From VBCK01 sp035939615 (GTDB lineage: Bacteria > Pseudomonadota > Gammaproteobacteria > Burkholderiales > Burkholderiaceae_F): a stretch of 35,412 nucleotides of DNA. The DNA lies in contig DASZFP010000108.1 in the NCBI GenBank assembly GCA_035939615.1, positions 1 through 35,412 of the forward strand. The letters are read 5' to 3'. Positions 30,138 to 35,412 of this stretch are shown one piece after another (position 1 is the stretch's first letter; each line of letters starts with the position of its first letter). A model generated the notes under the pieces. It had not been told where the DNA came from and did no database searches. It saw nothing but the letters and a program-made list of their open reading frames with translations. A program made the translations under genes and the position numbers.

Positions 30138-32141
30138 ATGTCGCAGCTCGCCACCAGCTTCCAGCAGTACGGGGCATGGCGCGATACTTTGGCGGTGTCG
30201 GTTGCGCGATTGCGCCGATGGCTGGAGGACGCCCACCTGCTGGAGCCAGACGCGGCCCGGCGCCTTGACCTGGCGCTGGAGCGGCTGAACGGCGACCGTC
30301 TGGTGGTCGCTTTCATCGCCGAGTTCTCGCGCGGCAAGTCCGAACTGATCAACGCGATCTTCTTCGCCGACTACGGCCGCCGCATTCTGCCGTCCTCGGC
30401 AGGGCGCACGACGATGTGCCCGACCGAGCTGATGTACGACGAGTCGCTGCCGCCCTGCATCCGGGCGCTGCCGATCGAGACCCGCGCCCGCCTCGGCACC
30501 ATGGCCGATTTCAAGAGAAGCTCGGGCGAATGGCGGGTGTTCCCGGTCGACACGGCCTCGCCGGACGGAATGTTCAAGGCCTTCCAGCTGGTGGCGGAGA
30601 CCATGCGGGTCGGCATCGACGAGGCGCGCATGTACGGGCTGTTCGACCCGAACGACCCGGACCAGTTGATCACCCAGGGCTCCGAGAGCCTGGTCGAAAT
30701 CTCGCGCTGGCGGCACGCTGTGATCAATTTCCCGCACCCGCTGCTGAAGCAGGGGCTGGTGATCCTGGACACGCCGGGCCTGAACGCGATCGGCACCGAG
30801 CCGGAGCTGACCTTGTCGCTGGTGCCGAGCGCGCACGCCGTACTGTTCGTGCTGGCGGCCGATACCGGGGTCACCAAGAGCGACCTGGACGTGTGGCGCC
30901 ACATCATGGGCGATTCGCCGGAAACGGCCAATCACATTGCGGTCCTGAACAAGATCGACGGCCTGTGGGACGTTCTCAAAGCGCAGACCGAAATCGAGGC
31001 CGAGGTGCGCCGGCAGGTGATCAGCGTCAGCGAAACGCTGAAAATCGACCGCAAGCGCGTGTTCGCGGTGTCGGCTCAGAAGGGGCTCGTCGCCAAGGTC
31101 ACAGGCGACGCCGCGCTGCTGGAGCGCAGCCGTCTGCCCACGCTGGAGGCGGCGCTGGTCGACCTGCTGGTGCCGCAGCGCCAGCAGATCATCCGCGAGC
31201 AGACGCTGGCGGTGAGCTCGCGCGTGGTCAACGAGGTGCGCCAGGCGCTGGGGGCGCGCGAACGCAACCTGGTCGAGCAGCTCTACGAGCTGCGGGCACT
31301 GCAGGGCAAGAACCAGAGCGCCGTTGAGCGCATGCTGCTGCGCGCACAGACCGAGCAGCGCGACTTCGAAGAAAACGTGCGCAAGGTGGTAGCGGCGCGG
31401 GTCGTTCTGGCTCGGTTGGCCGAGCAGGCTTATTCCAACCTGCGGCTGCAGGCATTGCGCACCGCGGTGATGGCCACGCGCGACCGGATGCGCAAAGTGC
31501 GTCTGACCCCGGGTTTCATGAGCGCGGTCAAGGAGTACTTCGCGAACCTGCGCGAGATGTTCCGGCGCGCCAATGCGTCGCTGGCCGAAATCGAGCGCAT
31601 GGTGCTGGGCGTGCAGCGCCGCTTCGCGGAAGACACCGGCTGGAGCATTCCGCCGCCGATGACCTTCTCGCTGGATACTTACCTCGCCGAGATCGACCGG
31701 GTGGAGGCAGCTTACGAAGGCCATTTCGGCACGATCGCGGTGCTGACGCGCGATAAATGGTCGCTGATCGAACGGTTCTTCGAGACCGTGGTCGGCAAAT
31801 CGCGCACGATCTTCTCGGCGGCCGAACGCGACACCGAGGCCTGGGTCCGCTCGCTGCTGCCGCCGCTGGAGGCGCAGGTGCGCGAGCAGCGCCAGCAACT
31901 CAAGAAACGCACCGAGGCGGTCGAGCGGATACGCGACGCCCAGGAATCGCTCGACGGCCGCATCGGCCAGCTGGAAGACGCGCTGCAGGACGTGCAGGCG
32001 TACCTGGATGAGCTGAAGAAGATCTCGGCAACGATCGTGGTGCCGCCTGCACCCGCCTCGCGCCCGGCCGGTGAGGCCGCGCGCGCCGAAGCGCACGGCC
32101 AGGGCCCGCCGCCCCAGTCCTACCTGCGTGTCCAGATCTGA
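30138..32141 (+). CDS. Bacterial dynamin-family GTPase
   Basis: A 667-aa large GTPase. The G domain has the P-loop AEFSRGKSELINAI (Lys67, Ser68; Ala in place of the first Gly), a switch I region AGRTTMCPTEL with Thr91 or Thr92, G3 DTPGL at 211-215 and G4 NKID at 271-274. Residues about 350-640 are long helices with coiled-coil character, like the stalk of dynamin-like proteins. No strong transmembrane paddle is evident, so membrane attachment would be peripheral. The Pro-rich tail (VVPPAPASRPAGEAARAEA) is probably disordered. A TAGATT (30085-30090) in the 107-bp gap after mutM may be part of a promoter. Related proteins remodel or protect membranes in other bacteria; the role of this group is not known to me. 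Confidence 0.88.
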   Translation: MSQLATSFQQYGAWRDTLAVSVARLRRWLEDAHLLEPDAARRLDLALERLNGDRLVVAFIAEFSRGKSELINAIFFADYGRRILPSSAGRTTMCPTELMYDESLPPCIRALPIETRARLGTMADFKRSSGEWRVFPVDTASPDGMFKAFQLVAETMRVGIDEARMYGLFDPNDPDQLITQGSESLVEISRWRHAVINFPHPLLKQGLVILDTPGLNAIGTEPELTLSLVPSAHAVLFVLAADTGVTKSDLDVWRHIMGDSPETANHIAVLNKIDGLWDVLKAQTEIEAEVRRQVISVSETLKIDRKRVFAVSAQKGLVAKVTGDAALLERSRLPTLEAALVDLLVPQRQQIIREQTLAVSSRVVNEVRQALGARERNLVEQLYELRALQGKNQSAVERMLLRAQTEQRDFEENVRKVVAARVVLARLAEQAYSNLRLQALRTAVMATRDRMRKVRLTPGFMSAVKEYFANLREMFRRANASLAEIERMVLGVQRRFAEDTGWSIPPPMTFSLDTYLAEIDRVEAAYEGHFGTIAVLTRDKWSLIERFFETVVGKSRTIFSAAERDTEAWVRSLLPPLEAQVREQRQQLKKRTEAVERIRDAQESLDGRIGQLEDALQDVQAYLDELKKISATIVVPPAPASRPAGEAARAEAHGQGPPPQSYLRVQI

Positions 32142-33297
32142 CCCCGCCTTCGCGCCTGAAGGCGCTACGGCGGGCTTGCCCGCCGTAGCCGCGAGCGCAG
32201 CGAAGGCGGGCGGTTTCGCGCGGCGGCTGCTCGCCTGGCACCGGCTCCATGGCCGGCGCGACCTGCCGTGGCAGGGCGAGCGCGATCCGTACCGGGTCTG
32301 GATCAGCGAGATCATGCTGCAGCAGACCCAGGTCGCGACGGTGTTGCCGTACTTCGAACGCTTCGTCCGCCGCTTTCCCGACGTGCGGTGCCTGGCGCGG
32401 GCCGCCGTCGCCGACGTGATGGCGGCCTGGGCGGGCCTGGGCTATTACGCGCGCGCCCGCAACCTGCACGCGTGCGCGCGCGCGGTGGTCGCGCGCCACG
32501 CAGGCCGTTTTCCTGGCAGCGCCGAGGCCCTCGCGGCGCTTCCGGGAATCGGCCGCTCGACGGCCGGGGCCATCGCGGCGTTCTGCTTCGACGAGCGCGC
32601 CCCCGTGCTCGACGGCAACGTGAAGCGGGTGCTGTCTCGGCACTGGGCGATCGCGGGCGAAGCGCGGTCGGCGCCGGTGGCGGCGCGGCTGTGGCAGCGC
32701 GCGCAGCTGGAGCTGCCGGCTGAGCGCGACATGGCCCGCTATACGCAGGCGATCATGGATCTGGGCGCCACTTTGTGCACCCGAACACAGCCGCAATGCG
32801 AACGCTGTCCGCTCGGCGCGAGCTGCGAGGCCCGCAGGACCGGCCGCATCGACGAGCTGCCGGCGCCGCAGCGGCGTCCTGCGCGTCCGGTTCGCAAGGC
32901 CTTCGTGCTGGCTGCGCTCGCCGGGACCCGCGTGCTGCTTCAGCGGCGCGGCGCCGACGGTATCTGGGGCGGATTGATGTGCCTGCCCGAATTCAGCTCG
33001 AAGGCGGCGCTGGTGCGGCGCGCCCGCGCGCTCGCGGCGGGCGCCACGGCGCTGCTGCCGCTGCCGCCGCGGCGGCATGCGCTGACCCATCTGACGCTCG
33101 CCATCGAACCGTACCTGGCGACGACCGGCCGGCCCGCACCGGCACGTGAAGCCGGCGCTGCGCGCTGGGTCTCGCTCGACGCCATCGATCGGGCCGGCCT
33201 GCCGGCGCCGCACCGGGCGCTGCTGAACGAAGTGCGGCAGCGCCTTCGCGAAGCAGACGGTGAGGCCGGCGGGCGGTCCGGGTCACCCGGACGATGA
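32128..33297 (+). CDS. mutY: Adenine DNA glycosylase MutY
   Basis: MutY removes adenine mispaired with 8-oxoguanine, completing the MutM/MutY pathway. Catalytic Glu61 is in WISEIMLQQTQV, the helix-hairpin-helix is LPGIGRSTAGAI, Asp162 is in PVLDGNVKRVLS, and the 4Fe-4S ligands are Cys217, 224, 227 and 233 (C-x6-C-x2-C-x5-C). The C-terminal NUDIX-like domain that recognises 8-oxoG follows (from about 255; HALTHLTLAIEPYL). With the GTG at 32128 the protein is 389 aa. The start is uncertain: family homology begins at GGFARRLLAWHRLHG, and the 25 residues before it come from the palindromic element. GTG 32071 or TTG 32176 are alternatives. The 3' end overlaps the convergent OsmC gene by 15 bp. Confidence 0.93.
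   Translation: MSRSDPAFAPEGATAGLPAVAASAAKAGGFARRLLAWHRLHGRRDLPWQGERDPYRVWISEIMLQQTQVATVLPYFERFVRRFPDVRCLARAAVADVMAAWAGLGYYARARNLHACARAVVARHAGRFPGSAEALAALPGIGRSTAGAIAAFCFDERAPVLDGNVKRVLSRHWAIAGEARSAPVAARLWQRAQLELPAERDMARYTQAIMDLGATLCTRTQPQCERCPLGASCEARRTGRIDELPAPQRRPARPVRKAFVLAALAGTRVLLQRRGADGIWGGLMCLPEFSSKAALVRRARALAAGATALLPLPPRRHALTHLTLAIEPYLATTGRPAPAREAGAARWVSLDAIDRAGLPAPHRALLNEVRQRLREADGEAGGRSGSPGR
32144..32209. repeat. 66-bp palindromic element at the GTPase/mutY junction
   Basis: The outer arms CCGCCTTCGC (32144-32153) and GCGAAGGCGG (32200-32209) are perfect 10-bp inverted repeats. Inside is a perfect 12-bp palindrome around a TT centre: GCTACGGCGGGC (32164-32175) and GCCCGCCGTAGC (32178-32189). 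It starts two bases after the GTPase stop codon (TGA 32139-32141) and reads through in the mutY frame. It differs in sequence from the element in the AsmA-family gene. It is a REP/MITE-like unit without its own coding capacity. In RNA it would form a very stable hairpin at the point where mutY translation should begin. Confidence 0.8.
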
Positions 33298-33795
33298 AGC
33301 GCGCGTCACCTGCACGCCGGGCGGGTGGGTCAGCGTCTGATAGACGACGCAGTAACGTTCGGTGAGCTTCAAGAGCGTGGCGAGCTGCTCGTCGGTGGCA
33401 TCGGTATCCAGGTCGAAGCGCAGGCGGATCTGCTGAAAGCCGACCGGGACGTCCTTCGACAAGCCGAGCGTGCCTCGGAAATCGAGGTCGCCTTCGGCGG
33501 TCACCGTGGCGTCGCGAAGCTGGATATCGAGCGCAATGGCCACCGCGTTGAGCGTGACGCCGGCGCACGCCGCCAGCGCCTCGAGCAGCATGTCACCGGA
33601 ACAGGCGCTCAGGCCGCTGCCGCCGGTTGCCGGGTGCAGGCCGGCGGCAACCAGCCCCTGTCCGGTTTCTATCTTGCAGGTCACGCCCTGCCCCAGGCGG
33701 CCCTGCGCGCGCAGCGTGATCCGGGCCGCCTCGGGTTGATCCCGGTAGCGCGACTTCAACGGCGCCTGAAGGCGGCGTATTTCTTCAGCGTTCAT
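33283..33795 (-). CDS. OsmC-family protein
   Basis: A 170-aa member of the OsmC/Ohr fold. Cysteines at 65 and 77 lie in LSACSGDMLLEALAACAGVT, and a late ERYCVVYQTLTHPPGV motif closes the protein. OsmC and Ohr reduce organic hydroperoxides with two cysteines; this branch differs in cysteine placement from classical Ohr, so peroxidase activity is plausible but not shown. The ATG at 33795 lies six bases after AAGG; the ATG one codon earlier (33798) is also possible. It converges on mutY with a 15-bp overlap and follows the PEBP gene by 37 bp, so it is probably the last gene of the rapZ unit. Confidence 0.87.
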   Translation of the reverse strand: MNAEEIRRLQAPLKSRYRDQPEAARITLRAQGRLGQGVTCKIETGQGLVAAGLHPATGGSGLSACSGDMLLEALAACAGVTLNAVAIALDIQLRDATVTAEGDLDFRGTLGLSKDVPVGFQQIRLRFDLDTDATDEQLATLLKLTERYCVVYQTLTHPPGVQVTRASSSG

Positions 33796-33832
33796 CATCG
33801 GCCTTCGCGGCAATGGCGGTGGGAGGGCTTGT

Positions 33833-34321
33833 TCAACGCGGCTTCGACTTCTCGTAGGTCCCGACCAGCTCGGCCTGAGCCAGCACGTGCCCCTCGATCG
33901 CTTTGAGCAGCTGATCCTTGGTCGGCTGTTTCAGGTCCGGCAGCGTGGCGTCGAGCGCGTACAACTTGTGAAAGTACCGGTGGCGGCCGATCGGAGGGCA
34001 CGGCCCGCCGTAGCCGGTGCGCTTCCAGTCGTTGCGGCCCTGCAGCGTTCCGGCCGGCAGCGCCGAGGGCGCTATGCCGGGGTCCAGATGCGTGGTCTCG
34101 GGCGGCAGGTTGTACAGCACCCAGTGGACCCAGGTCATCTTCGGGGCGGCCGGATCGGGTGCGTCGGGGTCGTCGACGATCACCGCCAGGCTGCGGGTTG
34201 CGGCCGGAACGCCGGACCAGGCGAGCGGCGGCGACAGATCCTCGCCCTCGCAGGTATACCGCTTCGGAATGCTGGCGCCGTGCTCGAAGGCGCCCGAGAC
34301 GAGCTTCAATTGCGCGGTCAT
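33833..34321 (-). CDS. YbhB/YbcL-family (PEBP-like) protein
   Basis: A 162-aa phosphatidylethanolamine-binding-protein fold. Signature parts are the DPDAP strand (VDDPDAPDPAA, 50-60) with WVHWVLYNLPP, and the GxCPPxGxHxY pocket (GGPCPPIGRHRYFHKLYALD, 105-124). There is no signal peptide, so it should be cytoplasmic like E. coli YbhB. The E. coli proteins have no firmly assigned role. The ATG at 34321 has GAGGGG about 9 bases upstream. It lies 30 bp after rapZ on the same strand. Confidence 0.92.
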   Translation of the reverse strand: MTAQLKLVSGAFEHGASIPKRYTCEGEDLSPPLAWSGVPAATRSLAVIVDDPDAPDPAAPKMTWVHWVLYNLPPETTHLDPGIAPSALPAGTLQGRNDWKRTGYGGPCPPIGRHRYFHKLYALDATLPDLKQPTKDQLLKAIEGHVLAQAELVGTYEKSKPR

Positions 34322-34351
34322 TCGTGGATCCCCTCGATGTGAGCGGTTGGG

Positions 34352-35209
34352 TCAGCGGTCCAGGACGCGGTGGCGCACCAGCACGCGCTCCTTGCCGCCG
34401 AATCGACGCGCCAGCTGCTCGACGACGTACGGCGAGCGGTGCCGCCCGCCCGTGCATCCGATCGCGACCGTCAGGTAGTTGCGCGCGTCCTGCACGTAGC
34501 TGGGCAGCCAGCGCGCAATGAAGCCGGCGATGTCATCGATCATCGCGCGCGCCTCGGGCAGGCCCGAAAACATCTCGGCGACCGGCGCGTCCAGTCCGGT
34601 CAGGGGGCGCAGCCGGGCATCGTAGTGAGGGTTGGGAAGGTTGCGTACGTCGAACACCAGGTCGGCGGCCACCGGAATGCCGTTTTTGAACGCGAAGGAC
34701 TCGAAGGCCAGCGTCAGATCGCTGCGCGGGCCGTCCACGAAGGTGCGCACCCATTGCCGCAGCGTGCTGGACGGCAGGTCGCTGGTATCGACCACGTGTC
34801 CCAGCTCATCGATCGGCGCCAGGCGCTCGCGCTCTTGCGCGATCGATTCCTCCAGCGTCGGTTCCCGCCCCTCGACGGTCAGGTCGCGCGACAGCGGGTG
34901 GCGGCGACGGGTCTCGGAAAACCGCTGCACCAGCGCGTTGGTCGAGGCCGTCAGGAACAGCACGCGCACGTCGTAGCCGAAGGAGCGCAACACGTTGAGC
35001 ACGCCCGGCAGGTGCGCGATCGGCCCCTCGGAGCGCGCATCGACCGAGACCGCGACCTCCGGGTGTCCGTTGGCCGACAGATACGCGCACACATCGGTCA
35101 GGAACTGCGGGGGCAGATTGTCGATGCAGTAATAGCCGATGTCCTCGAGCAGCCGGATCGCGACCGACTTGCCGGAACCGGACATGCCCGTGACCAGGAC
35201 GAGGCGCAT
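34352..35209 (-). CDS. rapZ: RNase adapter protein RapZ
   Basis: A 285-aa P-loop protein. In E. coli RapZ senses glucosamine-6-phosphate and guides RNase E to the sRNA GlmZ; in other bacteria its target is less clear. Walker A is TGMSGSGKS (7-15), the Walker B region includes VVDTSDLPSSTLRQWV, and the C-terminal RNA-binding domain ends with AIGCTGGRHRSPYVVEQLAR. Length and motifs are normal. The ATG at 35209 lacks a good ribosome binding site; a TAGACT lies about 10 bases upstream. In related Burkholderiales rapZ is near mutY and hprK; here two small genes lie between rapZ and mutY, and hprK is not in the window. Confidence 0.95.
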   Translation of the reverse strand: MRLVLVTGMSGSGKSVAIRLLEDIGYYCIDNLPPQFLTDVCAYLSANGHPEVAVSVDARSEGPIAHLPGVLNVLRSFGYDVRVLFLTASTNALVQRFSETRRRHPLSRDLTVEGREPTLEESIAQERERLAPIDELGHVVDTSDLPSSTLRQWVRTFVDGPRSDLTLAFESFAFKNGIPVAADLVFDVRNLPNPHYDARLRPLTGLDAPVAEMFSGLPEARAMIDDIAGFIARWLPSYVQDARNYLTVAIGCTGGRHRSPYVVEQLARRFGGKERVLVRHRVLDR

Positions 35210-35269
35210 CCGATCAGTCTAATGCCGTCCTTCTCCCGACAGCGGAAAGGGAATTTGCAGCAAGGCCGA

Positions 35270-35412
35270 TCAGCTCTTTGCGGAACCCTTGAGGCACGCC
35301 GACATGAATTTCTTGCGGTCGTCGCCCTTCAGGCTCTTGTCGGCGGCCTGCTTGTTGCAGGCTTTCATCTTCTTTCCGCGCTGCGTCGTTTTGGCCTTGT
35401 CATCCGCCGCGG
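35270..35412 (-). CDS. PsiF-repeat protein, C-terminal fragment
   Basis: The last 47 residues of a gene that enters from the right edge. It reads AADDKAKTTQRGKKMKACNK, then QAADKSLKGDDRKKFMSACL and KGSAKS. Two Cys in the frame K-x-C-N-x-x-A...F-M-x-x-C-L match the PsiF repeat, named after the phosphate-starvation-inducible psiF of E. coli. Such proteins are small and periplasmic and of unknown function; the signal peptide would lie outside the window. The stop is 60 bp before the rapZ start; no clear terminator is seen between them. Confidence 0.82.
   Translation of the reverse strand, partial: AADDKAKTTQRGKKMKACNKQAADKSLKGDDRKKFMSACLKGSAKS

Overview
The window is a gene-dense, high-GC bacterial chromosome segment with about 34 protein genes, one tRNA and almost no free intergenic space; no gene-free stretch exceeds about 210 bases. 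Gene content and order point to a betaproteobacterium, most likely in the order Burkholderiales. The marks are the run TPR lipoprotein - lolB - ispE - tRNA-Gln - prs - rplY - pth, the mutM / dynamin-like GTPase / mutY / rapZ neighbourhood, and a Prs protein that reads like Burkholderiales Prs. The genus cannot be fixed from the sequence alone.

Layout. (1) 1-4100: the 5' end of an ABC-transporter ATPase gene faces ppk1 (polyphosphate kinase), followed by sixA and a small chemoreceptor that lacks a periplasmic sensor. (2) 4165-7752: ppx (exopolyphosphatase) and ftsY on the minus strand, then rsmD and coaD on the plus strand. (3) 7786-12096: a minus-strand run ychF - 66-aa protein - AsmA-family protein - exported protein resembling a secretin N1 domain. 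(4) 12307-18209: a plus-strand accessory run with a lipoprotein of four beta-rich units (DUF4397-like), a divergent HD-GYP protein, an M13 zinc metallopeptidase and a MgtC/DUF4010 membrane protein. (5) 18343-19797: malonyl-CoA decarboxylase, meeting modC head-on across a small tandem repeat. (6) 29140 down to 19892: about 9 kb on the minus strand running TPR lipoprotein - lolB - ispE - tRNA-Gln - prs - rplY - pth - membrane C13 peptidase - modB - modC. (7) 29200-33297: mutM, a dynamin-family GTPase and mutY on the plus strand. (8) 33283-35412: OsmC-like protein, PEBP/YbhB-like protein, rapZ and the 3' end of a PsiF gene on the minus strand.

How the genes work together. Polyphosphate is made (Ppk1) and degraded (Ppx) by genes in two converging units. 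Lipoprotein targeting (LolB), isoprenoid (IspE) and PRPP (Prs) synthesis and translation (tRNA-Gln, L25, Pth) share one transcription direction. MutM and MutY are the two base-excision glycosylases of the 8-oxoguanine pathway.

The window is mostly housekeeping and I see no clear defence, CRISPR or phage system. The unusual material is structural: a 90-bp palindromic element sitting in frame inside the AsmA gene, a relative of it forming the tail of pth, a second palindrome at the GTPase/mutY junction, and a tandem duplication of the overlapping 3' ends of mcd and modC. Also notable are a C13 protease coupled to modBC without modA, an HD-GYP protein with altered catalytic residues, and a Prs with two changed positions in conserved motifs.
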